Shown here: in pieces, positions 1 to 12,819 of the stretch
Layout of the letters: each line of letters begins with the position of its first letter
How positions within the stretch are numbered: position 1 is the stretch's first letter
NCBI RefSeq assembly: GCF_030504985.1
Contig: NZ_JASERU010000014.1
Location: 1 to 64,000, forward strand
DNA: 64,000 nucleotides
DNA from: Fulvimonas sp. R45
Lineage (GTDB): Bacteria; Pseudomonadota; Gammaproteobacteria; Xanthomonadales; Rhodanobacteraceae
Direction: 5' to 3'
Program-made: the position numbers and the translations under genes
The notes under the pieces: model-generated
Databases searched by the model: none
What the model was told of the DNA's origin: nothing
What the model saw: the letters and a program-made list of their open reading frames with translations, nothing else

Positions 1-96
1 CGCATCAAGGTCATCAAACGCATGGCCTACGGCTACCGCGATGATGCCTATTTCTTCCTCAAGATCCGGGCGGCCTTCCCCGGAGTTGGGAGATGA
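1..96 (+). CDS. Transposase C-terminal fragment, ISL3/IS204-like (cut by window edge)
   Basis: An open frame runs from the first base to a TGA at 94-96. It encodes 31 residues with a basic IKVIKR stretch followed by AYGYRDDAYFFLKIRAAFPG, which resembles the C-terminus of DDE transposases of the ISL3 (IS204/IS1001/IS1096/IS1165) group. The rest of the gene lies left of the window, so whether it is intact is unknown. I could not find a convincing terminal inverted repeat downstream. The family assignment rests on a short tail and is moderately sure. Confidence 0.5.
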   Translation, partial: RIKVIKRMAYGYRDDAYFFLKIRAAFPGVGR

Positions 97-99
97 ACC

Positions 100-132
100 T
101 AAAAAAAGCGCCGCCACGAGTGGCGACGCTTT
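100..132 (-). terminator. Strong intrinsic terminator reading on the minus strand
   Basis: Positions 107-116 and 121-130 pair as a GC-rich stem with one C/A mismatch and a four-base loop (117-120). A run of seven A on the plus strand (101-107) becomes a T-tract after the hairpin on the minus strand. It ends minus-strand transcription coming from around 280, and it may also slow plus-strand read-through from the transposase fragment. Confidence 0.75.
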
Positions 133-278
133 CGCATTGAAAATCCCGACAGGTGGGGCACAGGGGGGCGGCCGCAACCTGTCGCTGACGTAACCTCGCC
201 AGCCTGCGCCCATCCTGGGCCCTGGGGAAGTGCATGGCGCTCGCCCGGTCCCGACAGGCGCGGACGACTGGCCATGGA
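100..278 (-). ncRNA. Candidate small RNA controlled by the adjacent RcsB/BvgA-like regulators
   Basis: Between a promoter-like module (282-326) and a strong minus-strand terminator (100-132) lie about 170 bases with no credible reading frame; the only minus ORF here runs through the terminator. On the minus strand the 10-mer CCTGTCGGGA occurs twice (258-249 and 153-144). Its partial complement CGACAGG lies between them (184-178), so two mutually exclusive helices are possible. A short transcript under an RcsB-type response regulator would parallel RprA of enterics. That comparison is inference, and neither the transcription start nor the RNA is demonstrated. Confidence 0.35.
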
Positions 279-281
279 GTC

Positions 282-326
282 ATGGTGCCCGCGTTTCCGG
301 GCAAATGGGATCAGACGCTTCCTAAA
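282..326 (-). promoter_or_regulatory. Promoter-like module 1 with response-regulator box
   Basis: On the minus strand TTTAGGAAGCGTCTGATC (326-309) is followed after 21 bases by CACCAT (287-282). The same box (17 of 18 bases) and the same CACCAT at exactly the same distance recur at 1312-1356. The box resembles RcsB/BvgA-type sites in having an AGGA-containing half. The conserved spacing suggests an activator site followed by a weak -10. It lies 13 bases past the stop of the first response regulator and points into the candidate small RNA. Confidence 0.45.
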
Positions 327-338
327 ATCATTCAGCCA

Positions 339-1019
339 TTAACTCAAAAATCCGTAATTGCGCGCGAACTCGTATAACTGACTGTTGCTGGAAAGGCCCA
401 GCTTGCGCATGGCGTCATTCTTCTGCTGGCTCACCGTTTTCACGCTGCGGTTCAATTGCCGCGCGATTTCGGAAACGCTCTGGCCGCCGACATACATGCG
501 CACCACTTCCGCCTCGCGCGGCGACAGGGTGGACAGCGCGGCCTTGAGCGAAAGCGCCGGCGCGTTTCCGTCTTCCGGCGATGGCGTGGCCTCGATGTCC
601 TCGCGCATCCGTTCGCTCAGGTAGCTGCGCCCGTTCATCACCGCCTGGCAGGCCACCAGCAGCTCGCGGGTCATGGCCGTCTTCGCCACGACGCCGGCCG
701 CGCCGCCCGCGAGCATGCCGCGCACCAGCGCCCGGTTGTGCACCATGGTCAGCACGATGACCGGCAAGCCGGGATGGCGCTGGCGCAGGCGGCGCAGCAG
801 CACCAGGCCGTCCTCGCCACCTTCGCAGGGCATCGAGAAATCGGTGATCACCAGGTCGCAATCGCTTCCGGCGAGGCGCGCAAGCAGTTCCCTGCCGCTG
901 GCCGCTTCGCCGACCACGCGCCATGGGCCGTCCTGCTGCAGCATGGACTTCATGCCCATGAGAACCACCGGATGATCGTCGGCTATCACCACTCTCACCG
1001 GCGCGGTGCCACTTGTCAT
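339..1019 (-). CDS. RcsB/BvgA-like response regulator (NarL/FixJ family), copy 1
   Basis: The protein has 226 residues. The receiver domain spans roughly residues 8-125, with acidic residues in VIADDHP, the phospho-acceptor Asp60 in LVITDFSMP, and the later conserved VIVLTM. A LuxR-type helix-turn-helix lies at about 155-215 (LSPREAEVV..., then NRSVKTVSQQKNDAMRKLG). Both domains look closer to RcsB and BvgA than to NarL itself. The start was chosen at the ATG giving MTSGTAPVRV, because the family begins just before the first acidic cluster and the 1424-2104 paralogue has the same length. It probably receives phosphate from the hybrid kinase at 2217-4760 by way of its HPt-like domain. A 300-base leader with its own box-type promoter precedes it. 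Confidence 0.9.
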   Translation of the reverse strand: MTSGTAPVRVVIADDHPVVLMGMKSMLQQDGPWRVVGEAASGRELLARLAGSDCDLVITDFSMPCEGGEDGLVLLRRLRQRHPGLPVIVLTMVHNRALVRGMLAGGAAGVVAKTAMTRELLVACQAVMNGRSYLSERMREDIEATPSPEDGNAPALSLKAALSTLSPREAEVVRMYVGGQSVSEIARQLNRSVKTVSQQKNDAMRKLGLSSNSQLYEFARNYGFLS

Positions 1020-1285
1020 AGACAGGCATACCTCGCGTCGCGCGCGCGACTCCGGCCCCGCGACGCCCGGACCATCCGGACGAATCGCCCGCGAGGCCCG
1101 GGTGCGGTGGCACCGCGCATCGGCTGACGGCCGCGACCCCGCCGCGCCCGTGTCGTGTCCGGATCCCGGCAGCAAGCCTCAGGGGGTGAGGGCATGGCTG
1201 CCGTCGACGTAGACTCATCGACCCATGTCGTTCCCTCGGCATGTGGGAAAACATCGACGCGCCCGGCCACGGCTGTTCGCCGCGG

Positions 1286-1308
1286 CCTCGACACGCGTCA
1301 TGTCGAGG
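1286..1308 (-). promoter_or_regulatory. Perfect 8-bp hairpin in the leader of response regulator 1
   Basis: CCTCGACA (1286-1293) and TGTCGAGG (1301-1308) form a perfect inverted repeat around a seven-base centre. It sits just downstream of the promoter-like module at 1312-1356, so it would lie at the very 5' end of the response-regulator transcript. It could be an operator or a 5' stem that protects the mRNA. Function is unknown. Confidence 0.35.
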
Positions 1309-1311
1309 GAA

Positions 1312-1356
1312 ATGGTGCCAGTCCGATGCTCAGAATGTGATCAGACGATTCCTAAA
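1312..1356 (-). promoter_or_regulatory. Promoter-like module 2 with response-regulator box
   Basis: On the minus strand TTTAGGAATCGTCTGATC (1356-1339) is followed at the same 21-base distance by CACCAT (1317-1312), a near-copy of the module at 282-326. It lies 68 bases after the stop of the second regulator and about 290 bases before the start of the first. It is therefore the best candidate for the first regulator's own promoter, probably autoregulated. The 1020-1311 leader holds a 92-codon minus ORF that I do not recognise and consider chance. Confidence 0.45.
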
Positions 1357-1423
1357 GTGCGGATGCGTCTGGAACGTGGCAACGACGCAGCCAGGCGCCT
1401 TCGGCGGTCTTCCAGCGACCGGC

Positions 1424-2104
1424 TCAGGTGAGCAGGCCCCATACCCGCGCGTACTCGTAGAGCTGGCTGTTGCTGGTGAGACCCAGCTTGCGCATGGCGT
1501 TGTTCTTCTGCTGGCTCACCGTCTTCACGCTGCGGTGCACGCGTTCGGCGATCTGGGTGATGGTGAGGCCCGAGGCGTACAGGCGCACCACCTCCGCCTC
1601 GCGACGCGACAGCGTGGAAGGATCGTCGCCGGCCAGGGACCGGTCCTGGCCCGCGTCCTGGCCCTGCACCTCCGCCAGCGCCTCGCGCATGTGCTCGCCC
1701 ACGTAGGTGCGCCCGGCGGCCACCGCGCCGATCGCCAGCAGCAGTTCGTGCGTCATGGCGGCCTTGCCCACCACGCCGTTGACGCCGGCGCCCAGCATGC
1801 CCCGCACCAGCGCGGGGTTGTGGATCATGGTCAGCACGATCACCGGCAGCGAGGGATAGTCGCGGCGCAGCCGCTTCAGCCAGGCCATGCCGTCCTCGGC
1901 GCCGGCGGCGTCGGGCATCGAGTAGTCCGTGATCAGCAGGTCGCACTCGCAGCGCGGCAGCAGGGCCAGCAACTCGCGGCCGCTGCCGGCCTCGCCGACC
2001 ACCCGGATGCCGGCGCCGTGCTCGCGCAGCAACGCCTTGATGCCGAACACGACGACCGGATGGTCGTCGGCGATGATGATCCTCAGGGGCTCTCCGTTCC
2101 TCAC
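1424..2104 (-). CDS. RcsB/BvgA-like response regulator (NarL/FixJ family), copy 2
   Basis: The protein has 226 residues from a GTG start. That start is preceded by AAGGA at a good distance and gives a protein the same length as the 339-1019 paralogue; no ATG fits. The receiver has IIADDHP, the phospho-acceptor Asp60 (LLITDYSMP) and VIVLTM. The C-terminal HTH carries HRSVKTVSQQKNNAMRKLG. The two regulators match closely along their whole length, so they arose by tandem duplication together with the box lying downstream of each. The gene is divergent from the hybrid kinase at 2217, the usual layout of a two-component pair. It is the likely primary partner of that kinase, although which regulator it prefers cannot be told from sequence. 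Confidence 0.9.
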   Translation of the reverse strand: MRNGEPLRIIIADDHPVVVFGIKALLREHGAGIRVVGEAGSGRELLALLPRCECDLLITDYSMPDAAGAEDGMAWLKRLRRDYPSLPVIVLTMIHNPALVRGMLGAGVNGVVGKAAMTHELLLAIGAVAAGRTYVGEHMREALAEVQGQDAGQDRSLAGDDPSTLSRREAEVVRLYASGLTITQIAERVHRSVKTVSQQKNNAMRKLGLTSNSQLYEYARVWGLLT

Positions 2105-2172
2105 CTTGGTCCTTGTCCGCTGATATCGCCCAATGGCGCAGGTGCCATTTGAAGTAGCATTCGCGAAGGTTT

Positions 2173-2191
2173 CATTTTCTCCCAGAAAATG
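2173..2191. promoter_or_regulatory. Palindrome between response regulator 2 and the sensor kinase
   Basis: CATTTTCT and AGAAAATG form perfect 8-base arms around CCC. A related palindrome (TTTTCC, GCC, GGAAAA) follows the kinase gene at 4761-4775. The two share the pattern TTTTCY-N-CC-RGAAAA. Both lie ahead of a gene of this locus, so a shared operator is possible. No binding protein can be named. Confidence 0.35.
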
Positions 2192-2216
2192 CACATCGCT
2201 GCTGAATGACCTCTCC

Positions 2217-4760
<2,544 letters not shown>

Positions 4761-4775
4761 TTTTCCGCCGGAAAA
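4761..4775. promoter_or_regulatory. Palindrome directly after the sensor-kinase stop codon
   Basis: TTTTCC-GCC-GGAAAA follows the TGA stop immediately. It matches the palindrome at 2175-2189 in 12 of 15 positions. It could be a weak terminator, but it has no proper T-tract, so an operator ahead of the LysM-FecR gene is as likely. Confidence 0.3.
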
Positions 4776-4785
4776 CGGGACGCAG

Positions 4786-4815
4786 TTGGCATTTTTCCGG
4801 GTCGTCCCGCAGAAT
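4786..4815 (+). promoter_or_regulatory. Sigma-70-like promoter for the LysM-FecR / CHASE2 genes
   Basis: TTGGCA (4786-4791) and CAGAAT (4810-4815) are separated by 18 bases. The -35 matches the consensus at five of six positions and the -10 at four. Transcription would start near 4822 and leave a leader of about 118 bases before the ATG at 4940. Confidence 0.5.
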
Positions 4816-4939
4816 TTGTCCCAACCCGGGTCGTGGAGGCGTGTCGAGGATGCGGCATGCATGCGACGCCCCGTCCGGAACGCAGGGGGCGTTCCGCTGC
4901 GCCGGCATATGCCAGCGTGGACTTGCAAGGATTCGAGAC

Positions 4940-6598
4940 ATGCATGCCAAGCGCCGCCCGAGCACCCGATCCGCACGTTGGCTTGCCGTGGCGTTGCTGG
5001 CCGGTCTGGCCGTTCCCTTCGCGCACGCCGGCGACTGGACCTACCGCGTGCACCCGGACGACACCATCTGGACGCTGGCCCGCCGCTACCTGAAGGCGGA
5101 CGTGCCCTGGCAGAAGCTGCAGGCCTACAACCACGTCGCCGATCCGTACCACCTGCCGCCCGGCTCGCGCCTGCGCATCCCGGTCGGCTGGCTGCGCGTG
5201 GAACCGGCCAGCGCCACCGTCGCCGCCACAATCGGCGACGCGCATGCCTGGCTGCCCGGACAGGCGCAGCCGGTACCGGTGACGCCGGGCATGAAGCTCG
5301 ACTACGGCGCGCGCGTGGACACCGGCGCCAACGCCAGCCTGACGCTGGAGTTCGCCGACGGCTCGCGCATGCTGGTGCAGGCCGGCAGCGAGGTGACGCT
5401 GGACCGGATGAGCGCCTACGGCCGCACCGGCATGGCCGACACCCACTTGCGCCTGCAGCGCGGCCGCATCGTCAACGACGTCACGCCGATGCCGGGCAAC
5501 ACCGCGCACTTCATCGTGCAGACCCCGGGCGCGGTGTCCAGCGTGCGCGGCACGCACTTCCGCGTGGCCGCCGGAGACGGCCATTCGCAGACCGAGGTGC
5601 TGGGCGGCCGCGTGGACGTGGCCGGCGCGCGGCGCCACGTACAGGTCGGCAAGGGCTCCGGCGTGGCCATCGAGGACGGCCAGCGGCCCGGCCAGGTGCG
5701 CCGCCTGCTGCCCGCGCCCGAACTGCACTGCCCCGCCGCGCCGGTCACCCGGCTCGCCTACGCGGTGGACTGGCAGGCCCTGCCGGGCGCCACCGCCTAT
5801 CGCGTGCAGATCGCGCGCGACGGGCGCTTCGCCGCATTGCTGTTCGACCGCGTCACCGGCGCGCTGCCGCATGCGAGCCTGCCGGACCTGCCGAACGGCG
5901 ACTACGCCCTGCGCGTCCACGGCATCGACGCCGACCGGCTGGAAGGCCTCGACGCCAGCTGCCTGCTGCACGTCGCCACCCATCCGCAACCGCCGCTGGT
6001 GCAGGAGCCGCAGCCCGGCGGCAAGGCGCGCGACGAACGCCCACGCTTCCGCTGGACCGAGAGCAGCGAAGCCGCGTCCTATGCATGGCAGCTCGCCGGC
6101 GACCCGCAATTCCGGCAACTGCTGGCCGAACGGTCGACGATCACCGGCGACCACGTGCGCGCGCCGGCGGCGCTGCCGCTGGGCCGCTACTACTGGCGCA
6201 TCGCCAGCCGCGACCGCGACGGCCGCCTGGGGCCGTACACCGACGCCCTGCCCTTCGACCGCGTGGCCCCGCCGCCCACGCCTGCCGTGGGCGAACCGAA
6301 GCGTTCCGGCGACGAGCTGACCCTGGGCTGGCCGGCCGGCGCGCCCGGGCAGCGCTACCGCGTCCAGATGGCGCGCGACCCGGGCTTCGCCAAGCCGGCC
6401 ATCGACCGCACCCTGGAACAGCCTTCGCTGACCATGCGCAAGCCCGCCTCCGGCACCTGGTACGTGCGCGTGCGCACCATCGACACCGACGGCTTCGCCG
6501 GCGCCTGGGGACCGGTGCAGAAGGTCAAGCTGCCGTGCATCCCCTGCCGCATCGCGGCCGGGGCGGGCGGCGCGACCCTGCTGTGGCTGCTGTTGTGA
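4940..6598 (+). CDS. Secreted LysM and FecR domain protein
   Basis: The protein has 552 residues. A signal peptide (basic start, hydrophobic 14-29) ends near AHAG. A LysM domain (about 34-81) contains YRVHPDDTIWTLARRY and should bind peptidoglycan. A FecR domain follows (about 95-230) with the typical TPGAVSSVRGTHFRV segment. The region 235-535 has fibronectin-like repeats (AYRVQIARDGRF, RYRVQMARDPGF). The extreme C-terminus is hydrophobic (GGATLLWLLL) after two cysteines. FecR domains outside iron uptake often pair with CHASE2 proteins, as here: the CHASE2 gene follows 46 bases on. The likely role is a periplasmic, wall-attached partner of a membrane sensor. The ligand is unknown. Confidence 0.85.
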   Translation: MHAKRRPSTRSARWLAVALLAGLAVPFAHAGDWTYRVHPDDTIWTLARRYLKADVPWQKLQAYNHVADPYHLPPGSRLRIPVGWLRVEPASATVAATIGDAHAWLPGQAQPVPVTPGMKLDYGARVDTGANASLTLEFADGSRMLVQAGSEVTLDRMSAYGRTGMADTHLRLQRGRIVNDVTPMPGNTAHFIVQTPGAVSSVRGTHFRVAAGDGHSQTEVLGGRVDVAGARRHVQVGKGSGVAIEDGQRPGQVRRLLPAPELHCPAAPVTRLAYAVDWQALPGATAYRVQIARDGRFAALLFDRVTGALPHASLPDLPNGDYALRVHGIDADRLEGLDASCLLHVATHPQPPLVQEPQPGGKARDERPRFRWTESSEAASYAWQLAGDPQFRQLLAERSTITGDHVRAPAALPLGRYYWRIASRDRDGRLGPYTDALPFDRVAPPPTPAVGEPKRSGDELTLGWPAGAPGQRYRVQMARDPGFAKPAIDRTLEQPSLTMRKPASGTWYVRVRTIDTDGFAGAWGPVQKVKLPCIPCRIAAGAGGATLLWLLL

Positions 6599-6644
6599 AC
6601 CCCGCGCACGCGGCGGCGCCCCGTCGAACCATCGTGCTTCGCTG

Positions 6645-9732
<3,088 letters not shown>

Positions 9733-9738
9733 GATTTG

Positions 9739-9880
9739 CTCCCTCTCCCCTTTGGAGAGAGGGCTGGGGTGAGGGGCCAATCTTGCGATAAGGTGAGGGC
9801 TTGGCTGATTCGCTCCGCATGAAAGATCGACGCGAGCACCCGCCCCTCACCTCGATCCTCTCCCCGCAGGGGAGAGGAAG
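9739..9880. repeat. Inverted pair of REP-like palindromes
   Basis: 9739-9777 holds CCCTCTCC...GGAGAGAGGG followed by GGGGTGAGGGG. 9841-9880 holds the same unit in opposite orientation (CGCCCCTCACC..., then a CTCTCCCC/GGGGAGAG stem). Each half is a small hairpin, and the two halves can pair with each other. Related units occur at 20660-20765, 40746-40794 and 45467-45572. They fall only between genes and probably act as mRNA ends or as passive mobile REP elements. Confidence 0.7.
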
Positions 9881-9901
9881 AACGTCAAAGGCATCACGCG
9901 C

Positions 9902-10423
9902 ATGGCCCTGACCCCGCCCTTCGACCTCCAGCGCTGGATCGACGAACACCGCCACCTGCTCAAGCCTCCGGTGGGCAACAAGTGCATCGTCGACGGCGAC
10001 TTCATCGTGATGGTCGTGGGCGGACCCAACGCACGCACCGACTACCACTGGGACGAAGGCCCGGAATTCTTCTACCAGCTCGAGGGCGAGATGGTGCTGA
10101 AGGTGCAGGACGACGGCGTGGCGCGCGACCTGACGATCCGCGCCGGCGAGATGTTCTACCTGCCGCCGCGCGTGCCGCACTCGCCGCAGCGCATGCCGGA
10201 TTCGGTGGGGCTGGTGATCGAACGCAAGCGCCTGCCCCACGAGAAAGACGGCCTGCTGTGGTTCTGCGAGCGCTGCAACCGCAAGCTCTACGAGGAATAC
10301 TTCGTGTTGGAAAGCATCGAACGCGACTTCCCGCCGGTATTCGATCGCTTCTACGCCTCGCGCGAGGCGCGCACCTGCGACGCCTGCGGCCACCTCAACC
10401 CGGCCCCCGCGAAATACGCGTAG
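9902..10423 (+). CDS. nbaC: 3-hydroxyanthranilate 3,4-dioxygenase
   Basis: The protein has 173 residues, matching the short bacterial enzyme. It opens the ring of 3-hydroxyanthranilate in the kynurenine route of tryptophan breakdown, the step towards quinolinate and NAD. The cupin fold shows the iron-binding set [21 protein letters not shown] (His and two Glu) and a later His in VPHSPQR. The C-terminal rubredoxin-like site has two CxxC pairs (FCERC and CDACG). No other kynurenine-pathway gene lies nearby. It is flanked by REP-like repeats, so it is probably a stand-alone transcript. Confidence 0.92.
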   Translation: MALTPPFDLQRWIDEHRHLLKPPVGNKCIVDGDFIVMVVGGPNARTDYHWDEGPEFFYQLEGEMVLKVQDDGVARDLTIRAGEMFYLPPRVPHSPQRMPDSVGLVIERKRLPHEKDGLLWFCERCNRKLYEEYFVLESIERDFPPVFDRFYASREARTCDACGHLNPAPAKYA

Positions 10424-10481
10424 AAGCACCCTGTGCGCGAATGGCTTTTTGCGGAAAGAGCATTCGCGCGCAGGAGCACCC

Positions 10482-11102
10482 CTACAACCGCTCCAGCCAC
10501 TTGCGCGCCATGCGCCGCACGGATCCGTCGACGCCCGGGTCGGCGGCGACCTCGCGCACCGGTCGCCACGCCAGCCCCAGCGATTCCTCGTTCGCCGCAA
10601 ACGCCTCGCCGGCCGTCGCGCGCACCACGTAGCGCACGTCGTAGTGCCAGTGTTCCGGCTCCGCGCCGCGCGCCGGACGAGGTTCGCCCGGAGCGAACCC
10701 GGACGACGCCGTCGGCCCGTCAGGGCTGGCCACGGGGACGTGGGCAGCAATGCGATGGCGATCGAGGTCGAAGATGCCGCCTTCCACGCGCAGGCCTTCC
10801 ACGCCGGTTTCCTCCTGCGCCTCGCGCAGGGCCACGCGCGCCAGGTCGGCGTCGCCGTCCGCGTGGCCGCCCGGCTGCAACCAGCGCCCCAGCTTCCGGT
10901 GGTGCATGAGCAGCACGCGCCCGCCGTCGGCGCTGACCAGCCAGGCCGAACCGGTGAAGTGGCCGGGCGCATGGCCGCGCTCGAACACGGCCGCGTCCGA
11001 GGCCAGGAAATCGACGAAGCGGACAACGATGCCGGCCTCCTCCGGATGGCGCGTGCGGTAGTCGTCGAAGGCAGCGGCGAGATGCGGAAAATCGTGTGGC
11101 AT
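10482..11102 (-). CDS. Nudix hydrolase
   Basis: The protein has 206 residues. The Nudix box is recognisable as GGHADGDADLARVALREAQEETGV. The REAQEE core that binds metal is intact, but the more N-terminal Glu of the standard motif is replaced by Ala, a variant I recall from this subfamily. The substrate, probably a nucleoside diphosphate derivative, cannot be read from sequence. The gene is convergent with the dioxygenase upstream and divergent from the permease at 11266. Confidence 0.85.
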   Translation of the reverse strand: MPHDFPHLAAAFDDYRTRHPEEAGIVVRFVDFLASDAAVFERGHAPGHFTGSAWLVSADGGRVLLMHHRKLGRWLQPGGHADGDADLARVALREAQEETGVEGLRVEGGIFDLDRHRIAAHVPVASPDGPTASSGFAPGEPRPARGAEPEHWHYDVRYVVRATAGEAFAANEESLGLAWRPVREVAADPGVDGSVRRMARKWLERL

Positions 11103-11265
11103 GACTTGTGGCAGGGGGCGCGGGGACCAGCGCCCATTCTAGCTGCGCCGCGTCTTGTACCCCTCCCACCGCTCGGCTAAGGTTGGCCGTCCGTCGGCTC
11201 GTCGCGTCATTCCTCGTCGCGTTTCCGCACGAGCGTGACGCCGTTGTTTTCCGGGGAGCCACTGC

Positions 11266-12750
11266 ATGCTGTTCAAGCGCGTCAAGCCGATCGACCAGAT
11301 CATCGCCACGGCGGAGAAGAAAAGCCTCACCCGCCAGCTCGGCGCCTTCCAGCTCACCATGCTCGGCATCGGCGCGATCATCGGCACCGGCATCTTCGTG
11401 CTCACCGCCGAGGCGGGGCAGAAGGCCGGCCCCGGCATGATGATCTCCTTCGTGATCGCCGCGGTGGTCTGCGCGTTCGCCGCGCTCGCCTATGCCGAAC
11501 TCGCCGCGATGGTGCCAGTCGCCGGCTCGGCCTACACCTACACCTACGGCGTGCTCGGCGAAGGCGTCGCCTGGATCGTGGGCTGGGCGCTGGTGCTGGA
11601 GTACACCATCGCCGCCAGCACGGTGTGCGTGGGCTGGGCCGGCTACGTCAACGGCCTCCTTGCGCATGCCGGGCTCGGCCTGCCGCATTTCCTGCAGGTG
11701 GGCCCGATGGACGGCGGCAGCTTCAACCTGCTGGCCTGCCTGATCGGCCTGGCGATCACCTTCCTGCTGGTGATCGGCACCTCGAAGTCGGCCAAGGTCA
11801 ACACCGTGCTGGTGCTGATCAAGATCATCGCGCTCACCGCCTTCATCATCGTCGCGCTGCCGGCGGTGAAGGACCAGAACTTCACGCCCTTCGTGCCGAA
11901 CGGCTGGGGCAGCCCGATGGGCGGCATCGGCGTGCTGGGCGCGGCGGCCTCCATCGTGTTCGCCTACATCGGCTTCGACGCCATCTCCACCGCGGCCGAG
12001 GAAACCCGGAACCCGAACCGCAACATCCCGATCGCGCTGATCGCCTCGCTCGGCGTGTGCACCATCTACTACCTGCTGGTGAGCTACGGCGCCGTGGGTT
12101 CGGTGGGCGCGCAACCCATGCTGGGCCCGGACGGCGTGGCGCTCGAACCGGGCACGCCGGCGTTCGCCGCCGCCTGCGACGGTTCGCAGGCGCTGGTCTG
12201 CAGCAAGGAAGCGCTGGCCCACGTGGTGCGCCTGCTCAACCACAACACCATCGCCGCCGGCATCGCCTTCGCCGCCGGCATCGCGCTGCCGTCGGTGATC
12301 CTCACGATGACCTACGGCCAGACCCGCATCTTCTTCACCATGTCGCGCGACGGCCTGCTGCCGAGCTCGCTGGCCAAGATCCATCCGCGCTTCCACACGC
12401 CGCACGTGATCACGCTGATCACCGGCACCTTCGTCTCGCTGTTCGGCGCGCTGTTCCCGGTGGGCATCCTCGCCGACATCACCAACTCGGGCACGCTGTT
12501 CGCCTTCATCATGGTGGCGGTGGGCGTGCTGATCCTGCGCCGCACCCAGCCCGGCCGCCCGCGCCCGTTCCGCACCCCGATGCCGTGGGTGGTCTGCCCG
12601 CTGGCGGTGATCGGCTGCCTGCTGCTGTTCCTCAACCTGTCGAAGGAAGCGAAGATCACCTTCTTCGCATGGGGCGCGATCGGCCTGGTGGTGTACTACC
12701 TGTACGGCTATCGCAAGAGCCACCTGGCCACCGGCCGCGAGCCGGACTGA
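11266..12750 (+). CDS. APC-family amino acid permease (cationic amino acid transporter type), copy 1
   Basis: The protein has 494 residues and about twelve membrane helices. The APC signature lies in helix 1 (GIGAIIGTGIFVLTA), with the helix 6 segment FAYIGFDAISTAAEETRNP. The similarity is to the YfnA/CAT branch that moves amino acids with protons. An insertion of about 45 residues rich in Gly and Ala, with two cysteines, lies between helices 7 and 8 (PMLGPDGVALEPG to SKEALAH). GGGGAG sits at ribosome-binding distance. A second permease follows in the same direction. Confidence 0.88.
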   Translation: MLFKRVKPIDQIIATAEKKSLTRQLGAFQLTMLGIGAIIGTGIFVLTAEAGQKAGPGMMISFVIAAVVCAFAALAYAELAAMVPVAGSAYTYTYGVLGEGVAWIVGWALVLEYTIAASTVCVGWAGYVNGLLAHAGLGLPHFLQVGPMDGGSFNLLACLIGLAITFLLVIGTSKSAKVNTVLVLIKIIALTAFIIVALPAVKDQNFTPFVPNGWGSPMGGIGVLGAAASIVFAYIGFDAISTAAEETRNPNRNIPIALIASLGVCTIYYLLVSYGAVGSVGAQPMLGPDGVALEPGTPAFAAACDGSQALVCSKEALAHVVRLLNHNTIAAGIAFAAGIALPSVILTMTYGQTRIFFTMSRDGLLPSSLAKIHPRFHTPHVITLITGTFVSLFGALFPVGILADITNSGTLFAFIMVAVGVLILRRTQPGRPRPFRTPMPWVVCPLAVIGCLLLFLNLSKEAKITFFAWGAIGLVVYYLYGYRKSHLATGREPD

Positions 12751-12819
12751 GGCCGACGCACGGCGACGAACGACCCGGCCGGCGTGACAAGGAGCATGCC
12801 GGCGCCATCTGGATTCCCC

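Noticed and set aside
59-304. 81-codon minus-strand reading frame across the candidate small RNA
   Set aside because: It runs through the strong terminator at 100-132 and into the transposase tail, has no known motif and no ribosome site.
1016-1294. 92-codon minus frame in the leader of response regulator 1
   Set aside because: No recognisable motif, composition typical of shadows, and the hairpin and promoter signals explain the region better.
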